NCBI GenBank assembly: GCA_012845835.1
Contig: JABAKD010000026.1
Coordinates: forward strand, 10,096,199-10,160,198
Length of the DNA: 64,000 nt
Source: Undaria pinnatifida
Taxonomy: Eukaryota; Sar; Phaeophyceae; Laminariales; Alariaceae
Direction of reading: 5' to 3'
In this document: one piece after another, positions 12,083 through 22,885 of the stretch
How the letters are laid out: the number at the start of each line of letters is the position of its first letter
Position numbering within the stretch: position 1 is the first letter of the stretch
Notes under the pieces: model-generated
The model's input: the letters and a program-made list of their open reading frames with translations, nothing else
Told to the model about the DNA's origin: nothing
Databases searched by the model: none
Translations under genes and position numbers: made by a program

Positions 12083-12540
12083 GGTGGTCGTGACGTTGTT
12101 TTGGATCTTTGAAATATCTTGGTTATAACACCCCCCCCAAAAAAGCGGCGACTTCCGAGCTCCACTCGACCTCAGGCGGCCTCGCGGTGCTGCCACGTCA
12201 CATCCGCACAGCAGCACTACGACATGCCGGCGGGAGAACGGGCGTCGGCGAAGGGGGAGCGTGGAAATCGCCCTCCCGGGGACGACTCGCTTGCCCCCCC
12301 CCGCTTTTTCTTCGTCGCTGCCTGCTTTTTTTTTTTTTCGAACTCCAGCTATATTGAACTTTCGAATTGCTTTTTGGCCACTTGAGCCATGGACAAAGCC
12401 ATGGACACGAGACCACAAGCGCGCCTGCGTCAACAGCAAGCACAACAACACCAGGACCGATCACAGCAGCGTCCAGCCGTCGCCGCTCGCCGTGCGCAGA
12501 ATCGGCAACGCGAGCGCTTTTCGCTTGGCCTAACAATGGC
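12083..12540. other. Unannotated spacer with overlapping chance frames
   Basis: Frames on both strands (up to 191 codons on the minus strand, 239 on the plus strand continuing into the repeats) overlap and read mainly through repeat and homopolymer sequence (poly-C at 12,130, poly-T at 12,328). No domain, signal peptide or conserved composition is visible. Confidence 0.4.
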
Positions 12541-14355
12541 GAATCCCGCCCAGCCCGAGAGCATTGTAACCGACAAACCGGCTGCTGCTCGCCTGTCAGG
12601 TATATTGCTCTACGTACTATTGCTGCATTGGTGTACTGCTGTACTGGGTAGGTTCGTGGGTGCATGGTGGGTGTTGGGTGGCGGGTGGGTGGTGGACGGC
12701 GACTCGCCCGCTCCGCGAGATGGCCGAGTATCGTCACAAAATGAAATTCCCCCCCGTCTGTTTCCTGTTTCATACAAGGTCCTCAAGAACCTACTAACTG
12801 CGCCGCGCGTACCAGGTGTACTGCTGTACGTACTGCTGCACTGCTGTCCTGCTGTATGTAGTAAAGGTTTGGTCGGTGGGTGGGTGGAGTGTACACTGCG
12901 TCGTCCGTGGTGGGTGGGTGGGCCGTTATGTACGTGGGAGTCTTTTTGCGTCCTGTTGGGGATGAACCTTTTTTTTTGTTTCTACAATACCGGCCTCCCA
13001 CTGGTGCTCGGGAGTACCACCGTCCCCACTGCTGCACTCCTCTGTCCTTTACTACCGTACGTACTGCTGCACTGCCGTACTGCTGCCGAGTTTTTTTTTT
13101 TTTTTTGAATGCTTACCTAGAGAGGATGATACCTTTACTGGTACGTACGTACTGCTGCATTGCCGTACTGCTGCCCTACGATCATTTTGTTCTTTTACAG
13201 CACCAATTTGTTTTTGTCCGCCATACCGGCCGGCAACAAGCATATTTCGGGAGTACCACCAGCCCGAGGGCATTGTAACCAACAAATCGGCTGCTGCTCG
13301 CCTGTCAGGTGTATTGCTCTAGGTACTGATGCATTGCTGTACTGCTGTACTGGGTAGGTTTGTGGGTGCATGGTGGGTGGTGTTCTGCTGTGCTGTACGT
13401 ACTGCTGCACTGCTGTTCTGATGTACGTACTGCTGCACTGCTGTTCTGCTGTATGTAGTAAAGGTTTGGTCGGTGGGTGGGTGGAGGGTGCACTGCGTCG
13501 TCCGTGGTGGGTGGGTGGGCCGTTCTGTACGTCGGATTTTGTTTTTGCTGTTTCCTGTTTCATCAGAACCAACCTACTAACTGCGCCCCGCGTACCAGGT
13601 GTATACTGCTGTATTGGTACTGTGCACGGCTGTTCTGATGTACGTACTGCTGCACTGCTGTTCTGCTGTGCTGTACGTACTGCTGCACTGCTGTTCTGAT
13701 GTACGAACTACTGCGCTGCTGTTCTGCTGTATGTAGTATGGGTTTGGTTGGTGGGTGAGTGGAGGGTGCACTGCGTCGTCCGATGTGGGTGGGTGGACCG
13801 TTCTGTACGTGGGAGCCTTTTTCTTGCTGTTTCCTGTTTCATAAGAACCAACCAGCTAACTGCGCCCCGGGTACCAGGTGTATACTTCTGTGCGTACTGC
13901 TGCACGGCTGTTCTGATGTACGTACTGCTGCACTGCTGTTCTGCTGTATGTAGTAAAGGTTTGGTCGGTGGGTGAGTGGAGGGTGCACTGCGTCGTCCGT
14001 GGTGGGTGGGTGGGCCGTTCTGTACGTGGGAGTCTTTTTGCGTCCTGTGGGAGATGAACCGTTTTTTTTTTTTTCTACAATACCGGCCTCCCACTGGTGC
14101 TTGGGAGTGCCACCGTCCCCACTGCTGCACTCCTTTGTCCTTTACTACCGTACGTACTACTGCTGCCGTGTTACCATTTTTGTTTTGCAAAGCTTACATA
14201 ATCTACAGAGGATGATACTTTTACTACCGTACGTACGGCGGCATTGTCGTACTGCCCTGTTATTAATTTGTTCTTTTAGTACTTAATACAGAGGATACAG
14301 CACCAGTTTGTTTTTGTCCGCCATACCGGCCGGCAACTGGCATATTTCGGGAGTA
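12541..14355 (+). repeat. Composite CTG/GTAC-rich repeat cluster with segmental duplications
   Basis: Three block types recur. Block 1, a GGGCATTGTAACC-type start followed by GGCTGCTGCTCGCCTGTCAG, occurs at about 12,555 and 13,267. Block 2, with AAAGGTTTGGTCGGTGGGTG then GCACTGCGTCGTCCG, occurs at about 12,863, 13,459, 13,735 and 13,957. Block 3, from GTCTTTTTGCGTCCTGT to GCATATTTCGGGAGTA, occurs at about 12,948-13,257 and 14,033-14,357. Between them are GTACTGCTGCACTGCTGTTCTG runs. Several long frames on both strands are by-products of the triplet-like repeat. No gene is supported. Confidence 0.75.
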
Positions 14356-14436
14356 TCACTAGTACACTATAATATTTACAAGTACTCATAGTTCCTCCAG
14401 CGCGCACGCTCGAAAATACATGATTGACATGAATTC

Positions 14437-14510
14437 GGTGGGAGTTGAACCCACAACACACGCTTATTTGTAAGTTAGCGCTACCCACTAGACCATGTAG
14501 TCACGGGTCT
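14437..14510 (-). other. tRNA-like sequence, probably SINE-derived
   Basis: Read on the minus strand it has an A-box-like TGGTCTAGTGGGTAGC and a perfect 5-bp T-arm, GTGGG-TTCAACT-CCCAC, at normal tRNA spacing. The acceptor ends do not pair and the anticodon arm does not fold to a 5-bp stem with a 7-nt loop, so it is not a functional tRNA. A related unit lies about 260 bp further along at 14,700-14,785. Two such units in the same orientation fit a tandem tRNA-derived SINE. Confidence 0.5.
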
Positions 14511-14699
14511 AAGTGAGCATGTGGGTAGTGCTGTTAATATATATCCTGCAAAGGGTGTGTCGTGGGTTCGTTTTCACCGATTTCACATCTCGCTTTGTGA
14601 GCGTGCTCGCTGGAGACATTATGAATGTGTGCTCCTGAGTACCTCTGAAGTGCGTGGCAAGGGGTGAGCCCCGGAGATCCCTGACGTGGGAGATAATCA

Positions 14700-14785
14700 A
14701 TTATCGAACTCGAGAACATACACTTTGTTGGCTACTTCGAAGTATATAGCACTTCCCACTGAGCTACTGTGACTAAGTGTCTCAG
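14700..14785 (-). other. Second tRNA-like unit
   Basis: On the minus strand, CAGTAGCTCAGTGGGAAGTG is an excellent A box and CTCGAGTTCGATAA is a fair B box about 50 nt later. A hairpin TACTTCGAAGTA sits where an anticodon arm would be. The T-arm does not pair properly and the ends do not form an acceptor stem. Flanking sequence shared with the 14,437 unit (a GTGAGTAGTGCT / GTGGGTAGTGCT block) suggests both belong to one dimeric repeat. Confidence 0.45.
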
Positions 14786-14934
14786 TGAGTAGTGCTTTAT
14801 ACCCAGCAGCTAACAGTATAAGGGCGACGGCGGAAGACCGGCAGCGCAACCGACAGAGCGACTTGGCGCGAGTGACGATGGCAGCGGTTATGGTTTCCCA
14901 TTGTCGTCCGTTCTCATCCCATTCGCCACAGTTC

Positions 14935-15023
14935 GGCACACCCTGGCACAACCTGGCACAACCTGGCACAACCTGGCACAACGTGGCACAACGTGGCACA
15001 ACGTGGCACAACCTGGCACAACC
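14935..15023. repeat. 10-bp minisatellite, CCTGGCACAA, about nine copies
   Basis: Near-perfect tandem array of CCTGGCACAA, with three central units carrying the variant CGTGGCACAA. A single isolated piece (ACCTGGCACAACCC) reappears at 16,330-16,343. The 10-bp period opens frames on both strands that encode repeats only. Confidence 0.85.
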
Positions 15024-15399
15024 CAGCTATGTGACTCGGGGCTAGGAATGATAGATGTGGGACGGGGGGGGCTCCCAAAGTCCTGGCGAGGCTTGCATAA
15101 TTTCCGCCGACCAGTCTGGCCTGGCAGACGGATACGTACCGCAAAACAACTTGTGACTTTCCGACCGGTCGAGAGAGACAGATGGATGCAACTCGTGTTA
15201 CCGCACCGCATTGCACCCTAGATTTCCACCTCAACTAACCCAAGCGACGGTGGTGACTATATAGCGCTACTGAATAGGACGCGGACGCTTATACCCTGTA
15301 ACAATTGTCGATAGATACCACAGACCTCGACCAACACACGCTTCGTGCTATAACTTTTCTGCAGCGGGATCGGCAGTCAATGGAACCAGGGATGGACCA

Positions 15400-16105
15400 G
15401 AAATGTGTTGCGGCTCAACAGCAGCAACGTTTTCACATGTCTTCTATCTAATAATAACTTTTCAGCACCGCTTGTTGGTGAAGCTGGCTAGAGGGGTTTT
15501 GATGTGTGTTGTCTTTACATTACATCGATCTTTCTACCCAGCGACAACAGCACACCCAGTGTCCGTGCTGATTCTGTGTCCTCGAGAGGTGCAAATTAAG
15601 TGGTCGTGCACAGACTGAGATGAAGTAATAAAAAAATAATCGCAAACAATCAATGTCAAGTAAGTAAAACGCTAGCGTACCTGGTACGAGAACACCACAA
15701 ATCAAATCCGACCACGAATAGAGAGAGAAAAATGAAAAACGACGGGAGTTCTGAATACTATGGTGCAAGAAAACCAGAAAGGCTGCAATGAGGACTCCAT
15801 ACGTGCTGAAGGGCAACATATACCTGTTACACGGGCGAATAAACACGAAGAAAACACCATCATCACGCCGGCGGGGAGGGAAAAAGAGGGAGAACGAACA
15901 GAAACGCGAGGCAAATACATACACAAAACAAGCAAGCATGACCACAAGTGTCATTACTGCCGCCTTCGCGCTCCCCTCAAAGCAAACTAAACTCACCCGC
16001 TCAGTATATCACAAGTACCAACAACGCAGCTTGCGAAGATGAGCATTGACCCGAAATTGGTCGAACTCACGGCTGACGTCCTTGAAATACTTCCATAAAA
16101 TCTCT
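15400..16105. repeat. F2 dispersed repeat, copy 1
   Basis: Aligns by eye with 28,880-29,540. Shared blocks include ATTACATCGATCTTTCTACCC / ATTAGATCGTTCTTTACACCC, AGCGTACCTGGTACGAGAACAC, AATGCAAGAA-type sequence and CCATACGTGCTGAAG. Its 3' end, from ACTCACCC through GTACCAAC..GCGCAGCTTGCGAAG to CGAACTCACGGCTGACGTCC, also matches 40,062-40,160. That last segment is a diverged relative of the GR terminal motif. No coding capacity is evident and the outer boundaries are uncertain. Confidence 0.6.
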
Positions 16106-17480
16106 CACAATTTTTTACGATACTTAGTCTATGCATTAGTCTATGCGAAAAAGGCGTACTTTCCTGACCGACAGTGACCACAGATCGTACAGCAGTCGGT
16201 GTTAGCGTCATCATAGGAGCCTGGAAATGACAGTGTGTGCCTCGCTGATGTAGCTTACCACTACGAGCGTATACCTTTTCCAGCATTAAAGCTTTGCGAC
16301 CGGCATGACTTCACCCACAGGTCGGCATAACCTGGCACAACCCGAGGCCTTGACATGGAGCTCGGAATGAGCACGACGGGGGACTACCCTATGTGCTGCA
16401 AAAGGCCGGTATTCATATCGACCCCTCTGGCTCGATCGGTAAAGGTATCAACAAAACATTACTCATGGAAAGCTAGAGCAGGAACGAGAGCCAGTTGCGC
16501 TTTTTACTCGCATAGAACTTATTGGGTTCAAAACGCGTACCTGAAATGTAACCCAGCTTCGATGGTGGTAGTAATGGCGCTTCTGTAGAGGAGCCGGACA
16601 CGCACACAGACTGCGGCCGATACACTCTCTGTTCTTCCAAGCTCTACTGTAACGGAGTCGCCAAACCAAAGAGGGAAAGAGGGGTTGACCTGGGAACGTT
16701 ATGCACTCTGGTGTATGCCTTTGAAGGAACGGGGACAAAACCAGGCAAAAGCAGTAAGATCGTAGGCTCGTGGTCGGACGGTGATTGGCCGAAACGCTTT
16801 TTGCACCATATGCTGCATTATTATTCGCCGTCGAAGGCAGATTGGCCCAAACACACGATTCCATTGCGGGTTGGTGCTGTTTTCTTGTAATATACAGTAT
16901 TAATATTTGTACACTCTGATCAAGCGCCGATACCTAAAAAAAAGCTAAAATATCTCGCCGCACGCGGGCGAAACAAAATGGGCCTAAGGCGTTCTACGAG
17001 GACCTACTGGGCAAAACATACAAGAGCACTGCACTCTTGCCACAGTCACAAACAAGTATCTTATTTGTTTAATTATAGATCTAGTGGGAATACTATATAT
17101 CGGGCATATCATTTGGATATTTCACGACTCCCTATACCGAAAACGACAGCTCTTTCTCCAGCTCTTGTGCACATCTTCCTGACCGCGGCGATAGACAGCT
17201 GTGGTAAAAGGCAACGTTTCTCCATCAGGCCGGATCGATCTGTTCTGATATTTTTACCACGAGAAAAATGCCTCGTAAAAAACACGACTCCCTATTGATA
17301 TCTATATGCCTTCGCCACCCGCACGTGAACAAATTTGAAAAATAATACTTCTCCCTTTCTGTACGGAGGCAATACTATAGACTATGTTAAGATACGGCTA
17401 CACTACCGATCTTGGTGCGGTTGAAATTGCCGTTACCTGTGAACACAGCAGTGATAGTGCAGCAATCAGCACTACCGTAG
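16106..17480. other. No recognisable gene
   Basis: Frames are at most about 130 codons and overlap on both strands, without domain signatures. An AT-rich stretch at 16,880-17,110 precedes the minisatellite region. I see no tRNA, terminal repeat or conserved motif. Confidence 0.4.
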
Positions 17481-17484
17481 GCGC

Positions 17485-19330
17485 GACCGTCCCCCTTTAG
17501 TGCGGTCGGGGGAAACTACCTTGTTTGGTGGGGTTATACTGCCTGTTTTTTATACGGTTGATGCGCGAACGTATACTGTCCTACTCCCCTACACTACTGT
17601 GGGGGCAGATGCTACCCGTTTATATACGGTTGGCTGCGCGATCCTTTACTGTGTTACCCCCCCCCCCCCCTACACTACTGTTGGGGCGGATGCTGCCCGT
17701 TTATTTTTTATACGGTTGGTGCGCGATCCTCTACTGTGCTGCCGCCCTACACTACACCTAGGGTAAATGCTGCCTGTTTTGGTGCGATGAGTGTCAGCGT
17801 GTTGAGCGACTCTTCACTATGCTTCCACCCCTACACTACACCTAGCTGCCTGTTTTGGTGCGACGAGTGTCAGCGTGTTGGGTGACCTTTGACTGTGCTC
17901 CCCCCCACCACCACACCTAGGTTGAATGCTACCCGTTTTGGTGCGATGAGTGTCAGCGTGTTGGGTGACCTTTCACTGTGCTCCCCCCCTACACTACACC
18001 CAGGTTAAATGCTGCTTGTTTTGGTGTGATGAGTGTCAGCGTGTTGGGCGACCCTTCACTGCACTTCCACCCCTGCACCACACCTAGGGTAAATGCTGCC
18101 CATTTTGGTGCGATGAGAGTCAGCGTGTTGAGCGACTCTTCATTATGCTTCCACCCCTACACCACACCTAGGTTAAATGCTGCCCATTTTGGTGCGATGA
18201 GTGTCAGCGTGTTGGACTGTGCTTCCCGCCTACACTACACCCAGCTTAAATGCTGCCTGTTTTGGTGCGATGAGTGCCAGCGTGTGGGACGATCTTACAC
18301 TGTGCTTCCACCCCTACACTACACCTAGTTTAAATGCTGCCTGTTTTGGTGCGATGAGTGTTAGCGTGTTGAGCGACCCTTCACTACGCTTCCACCCCTA
18401 CACCACACCTTGGTTAAATGCTGCCTGTTTTGGTGCGATGAGTGTCAGCGTGTTGAGCGACTCTTCATTATGCTTCCACCCCTACACTACACCTAGGTTA
18501 AATGCTGCCCGTTTTGGTGCGATGAGTGTCACCGTGTTGCGTAACCTTTCACTGTGCTTCCCCCCTACACTACACCTAGGTTAAATGCTGCCTGTTTTGG
18601 TGCGATGAGTGTCAGCGTGTTGGGCTATCCTTCACTGTGCTTCCACCCCTACACTACACCTAGGTTAAATGCTGCCTGTTTTGGTGCGATGAGTGTCAGC
18701 GTGTTGGGTGACCTTTCACTGTGCTACCCCCCTACACTACACCTAGGTTAAATGCTGCCTGTTTTATGGCGATGAGCGTCGGCGTGTTAGGCGACCCTTC
18801 ACTGTGCTACCCCCTACACTACACCTAGGTTAAACGCTGCCCGTTTTATGGCGATGAGCGTCGGCGTGTTGGGCGAACCTTTATTGTGATAACCCTTACA
18901 CTACACCTAGAGTAAATGCTGCCTGTTTTGGTGCGATGAGTGTCGGCGTGTTGGGCGACTCTTCACTGTGCTACCCCCCACGCTACACCTAGGTTAAACG
19001 CTGCCTGTTTTGGTGCGATGAGCGTCGGCGTGTTGGGCGAACCTTTATTGTGATAACCCTTACACTACACCTAGGGTAAATGCTGCCAGTTTTGGTCCGA
19101 TGAGCGTGGGCGTTTTGGGCGACGCTTTCCTGTGCTACCCCCCCCGCCTAGGTTGAATGATGCCGGTTCAAGTGCGATGGCTGCAGACGTACCTTTACTG
19201 TGTTGCACCCCCTGCACTGTGGTTAGGGTCAGTGCTGCCCAGTTTTGGCTGCTTTTACTGCGGTTCGTGCGGGCGTTACCCGTATACCCTACGGTCAGAC
19301 TGGGCTATGCTCTTATGTTGCGGGTTTGGT
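17485..19330. repeat. 82-84 bp minisatellite, about 20 units, with decayed edges
   Basis: The core unit contains CTACACTACACCTAGGTTAA, ATGCTGCCTGTTTTGGTGCG and ATGAGTGTCAGCGTGTTGGG in order. Homogeneous units run from about 17,745 to 19,100. The left edge (17,485-17,745) consists of older variants with CTACACTACTGTTGGGG and TACGGTTGGTGCGCGATCC, and the right edge (19,100-19,330) also decays. Homogenised centre and diverged edges are the usual mark of unequal exchange. Many units are 84 bp, a multiple of three, which keeps frames of 65-127 codons open; these are not taken as genes. Confidence 0.9.
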
Positions 19331-19578
19331 GGATGGTACCCTTCTAACTGCTGTATTCCTTTTTTACGGCTGGTTGGCGTGCTGCTACCATCACTGATGC
19401 TGGACGGAGTCGAGGCCCATGTCTTGCTGTTTGCTGAAACACAGATATATCGCTACTTACAGCAGGGACATCACAACAATATATCTGCCTCCATTGCTTC
19501 TTTCCCCGTCGTTCCCATCCCGCCACCTTCCCCCACACCCCTTCCTTCGGCTGCCCTCCATATAGACAACAAGCAACA

Positions 19579-20960
19579 TGTCTGCCAGTGAGGAAGCGGG
19601 CTACTCGGGGCAGGCTGAGGTCTTCCACGAACCCCAACCTGGATGCCCACGAGACAGGGAGAGCTCGCTCGAGATTTCGCGACTCGAGACGGGGGGAACC
19701 ACCGGAGGCGGGTTCCGGTGACGAGACAGAAGACGGAGCACCATACCTCCACCCGTTCCCATCAACCAAGCGGGTCGACTAGTTGGTTCGCGCTGAGAAG
19801 AAGACGGACCAACCCCCACCGGACTCGGGGGCGTCTCGACGCCAGCTCTCGCCAGCCCCGGGGGAGCGCCACCAGCTGCCTCCCCCGCGCTCGGCAGGGC
19901 ACCACCGCAGCGGGGGTGATAGCGCATCGGGTGCTGGTGTGCCTGAGGGCGCCGCCGAGGAGACAACTTCGGTCCAACAACCGGGGCAGTTATCCGCAGC
20001 TCTGGCAAAGGGATGGCGCGAGAGGACGTTCAGCGTGGGACGGCTCGTCAACCTCCTCCCGCTCGTATTCGTCCTCGAGCACGGACCACAGCAAGGTGGT
20101 CGTGGTAGCAGGCAAAAAGTGTCAAGAGCTATGGCAGGAGGAGCATCTAGGCTTGAGGCTTTCACCCTCCTGTTGCGTCTGCTGATCACGCACTTCGAAG
20201 GGGTTGACACGGCGGAGGGCTACACTAAGTTGCATACTTTTGGAATGTGTAACGGCATGCCTTTTTCTGATTTCAGTGGAGTTTCGCGTACTTATGATGA
20301 CCGCTACGCGGAATGAGCGTGTTTTATCTCCGGGGACGGATGTGGTGTTGGAGGTGGTTCGGGTGGCGGCGAATGAGGAAATTCAGGCTCTCCTGCCTGC
20401 GTTGTACCCTGGGTCGAAGGCAACAGATCCGCAGCCATACGCCTCGTTGGATGCTATGTGGCGAGCGTTTAGTGACTAATAAGACACCTGCCGTCAACGA
20501 CGAAACATTTTTTTCTCTCCCTGTTTCTTCGACGGGAGCGCGGTCATGCGCCCTGTCGGGGCCCCAGCCCGTCGATCATGGGCGCGGCCAGGGCCGAGTG
20601 CCGTCCCAGTCGCTTTCATGGCAGACGGGATCGAGCCATCATTCAACTGTCATGCCCATCGATGATTCATCTGACCCTTGGCTTGACCACACATCGAACT
20701 GCTGGCCACTAGAAGAGCATCATTATGCAGAAGGTTTCACCGTTAAGGCCTCGTTTAAGACAGACGACCCTCCTGTTTGGAGCGGCCTCCTTTCACCTTG
20801 CGCTGATGCCCTTCGAGAAAACCGGGGGCTTTGCCTCAACTGCCACAAAGACAACTATTCCTTCAAGCATTGTAGGCATCCTTTCATTACTGCGAGTGGC
20901 TGCTTGAACCCTGAACTTGGCCAACTTGGCGACGATGACGCACACCGACGTTGACAAACA
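19579..20960 (+). pseudogene. gag: gag of Element A, frameshifted
   Basis: The ATG at 19,579 follows an AACAAGCAAC context and opens a frame that stops at about 19,720. Capsid-like sequence then continues across three frames: (i) to about 20,316, ending in an ITHFEG..KLHTFGMCNG block; (ii) 20,300-20,479, with a VLSPGTDVVLEVVRVAANEE block; (iii) 20,480-20,954. The last piece contains a zinc knuckle at 20,832-20,873 of the form C-x2-C-x4-Y-x4-C, where the usual histidine is tyrosine. Gag would form the capsid and bind element RNA. At least two frameshifts and the altered knuckle make this copy non-functional. Confidence 0.65.
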
Positions 20961-22294
20961 CGCATGGTCTGCTACTGCCGAGACGAAAAATCTTCTCGCC
21001 CGAACAACCACAAGAAACATCGTCGCCATCTTTCTGGTCAATCGTCGCCATTTTTCTGGTCAATCGTCGCCATCTATCAGGATCAGGGCCAGACAGACTG
21101 TCACAACGATACCACATACACGTCGGATCACCATGGTGGTATCCTGCGCTCGCCCGCCTCTTCTGCCTCCGCTTCCGCTCTTCGAATGCGCTTTGGAGCC
21201 GCCCACAACCTGGTCAAAAAAACATTTGCCCGCCAACCTGGTACATTCCGTAACGGCAATCGACAGCTCGACGGCGGTACGGCACCGTCGATAACACTGT
21301 CGAGGGGTACCTCATTTGGTTTCAGAACATGCTCGTGTTCTGTTGCTAGCCTGTCCAGTATCGCAGCACAGACTGCCTCTGTCAAGAGCCCACGAGCTCC
21401 TACGCCGTCTGCGGACGATTCTCACGGCGTAGTACCGGCGGCGGGAACTAGCGCCTTAAGCGTGGTTTCCTCCAGCCAGGTAATTTTTTTCTTTTTTTTC
21501 TTTCTTTTTCGACGGCGAGAACGCGCGCTTTCAGCGACGTTCCCCTCGGTCATGGTCTGAGTTCGGCAACAGGAACCGTGCTTCCGGCGCCGTTTCCCTC
21601 AGCCGCGGCATAAACTCGGCAATTGGGGTACGCGCTCCAAATGCCGCCGCCATCAACCATGGCACGGAAGCCTGCGCTTTGCGCGCTCCCCCCCCAGGCA
21701 CGCGCCGCGCAACAATATAGCTGCGGCGACGGCGCGTCGCCTTTTCTCGCGTATGTGTTCATCCCCCCCTCTCCCTGACCAGGCGGTGGCGGTCGGTTTG
21801 AGGTGTGGGACGGTCGACCCTCGAAACACTTTTTCTGACCACGAGGTGGCGGTCGATTTGAGGTGTGGGAAGGCCAACACTAAAACACCGAGATCTTTTG
21901 CGAGGCTCGATCCGGTGTTTGCTCGCGATAACAGCGGGCGCTCTGCCCTTTTTTCCATCAAGGAGGAGTCGACAAGATTAGCTACCTCGTCTCCCTTCTC
22001 CAAAAGACATAACGGAGGAGAGCCTCCTCGGGTGAAAATAATATTGCCTTGCCCGAGCCCCGCTCCAGAAGACGCCCACAGTGTTTACCGACCATGCTTC
22101 GTTTTTTAACACGCTAACCCACGTGTTTCAAGCTACGTCTGCCCCAGTGGCACAGGAAGAAGATCCGACACTGCGCGACGGGCCAGTGGTGACTCCACGG
22201 CCTCCAGCCTGATCAGCTGTACGCTATTCCCGTAAACGTACAGAAGAATCGCGCCTCTCGTCAAGCAGAAACAGCTCAGAGCCCCTGCCCCTGC
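20961..22294 (+). other. Element A linker, gag tail or protease region, unrecognised
   Basis: Arg/Ser/Pro-rich frames follow the zinc knuckle, as in many Gypsy gag tails. A protease active-site motif (D-T/S-G) is not seen here. A two-unit duplication at about 21,768-21,890 shares GGTGGCGGTCG and TTTGAGGTGTGGGA. A poly-T-rich stretch lies at 21,484-21,510. The region probably held the gag C-terminus and protease, but I cannot assign them. Confidence 0.35.
21028..21092. repeat. 22-bp tandem repeat, three copies
   Basis: Three consecutive units start with CGTCGCCAT and continue as CTTTCTGGTCAAT, TTTTCTGGTCAAT and CTATCAGGATCAG. They lie in the gag-tail region of Element A. Because 22 is not a multiple of three, the array changes frame, which agrees with decay. 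Confidence 0.8.
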
Positions 22295-22885
22295 GGGCGC
22301 AGTTAGAGCAGTTTTCTTGCGATTATACGCCAAAAAGCGAAGAGACCACGACGCGAGAATCCGTGTTTTCGGACTCGCGTCGTGCTCCCGAGGCCTGGTG
22401 TTCCTGAGGGGGACCCTAAAGGCCCAAGTAGCCGAGGACTAGTGTTCCCAGACGGAGACATTGCAGACCCAAATGCCCAACGAGGCTACCGACGGGTTGG
22501 CACCGTCGGTGATGGACTCTTTTTCGGGTGCAATAAGGGCGGCTTCTTACGAGTTTCCGCCAGCGAGTGAGGAGGACCCGAGGCGAGCAACCCCAGGTTC
22601 GGACTCGCATGTTGCTCCCGAGGCCTGGTGCTCCCGCAAGGGGACATTACAGGCCCAAATAGCCGAGGACTGGTATTCCCAGAAAGGGACATTGCAGACC
22701 CACAAATGTCCAACGAGGCTACCGACGGGTTTGCACCGTCGGTTTTTGCCATTTTTCGGGTTGCAGTTAGAGCGTATTCTCGCGCTTTTCCGCCAACGAG
22801 CGAAGAAAGACCGGAGGCGAGATACCACGTGTTCGGATTCGCGTCGTGCTCCCGAGGCCTGGTGTTCCTGGACGGGGACATTGCA
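22295..22885. repeat. ~230-bp tandem repeat, about 2.4 copies, upstream of the NADAR domain
   Basis: The block CGTGCTCCCGAGGCCTGGTG (or close variants) recurs at about 22,380, 22,610 and 22,845, so the period is 228-235 bp. Each unit also has GACATTGCAGACCCA, a GAGGCTACCGACGGG block and a GCACCGTCGGT block. A partial unit precedes at 22,295. The reading frame of the NADAR ORF runs through the last full unit, so it contributes the poorly conserved N-terminal ~100 residues of that ORF. Confidence 0.8.

Noticed and set aside
12198..13108. Long frames on both strands (191 codons minus, 239 codons plus)
   Set aside because: They overlap each other, cross homopolymers and CTG/GTAC repeats, and show no domain.
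14437..14510. Functional tRNA gene
   Set aside because: The T-arm is perfect but acceptor and anticodon arms do not pair.
14935..15023. CRISPR-like array
   Set aside because: Direct repeats of 10 bp with no spacers, in eukaryotic context.
17383..17400. 5' LTR of Element A, from TGTTAAGATACGGC matching 28,044
   Set aside because: The match is limited to about 15 bases; the flanking LTR blocks are absent.
17978..18751. Several plus-strand frames of 65-127 codons encoding a repeated peptide
   Set aside because: They follow the 84-bp minisatellite, whose unit length keeps frames open, and they end where unit length departs from a multiple of three.
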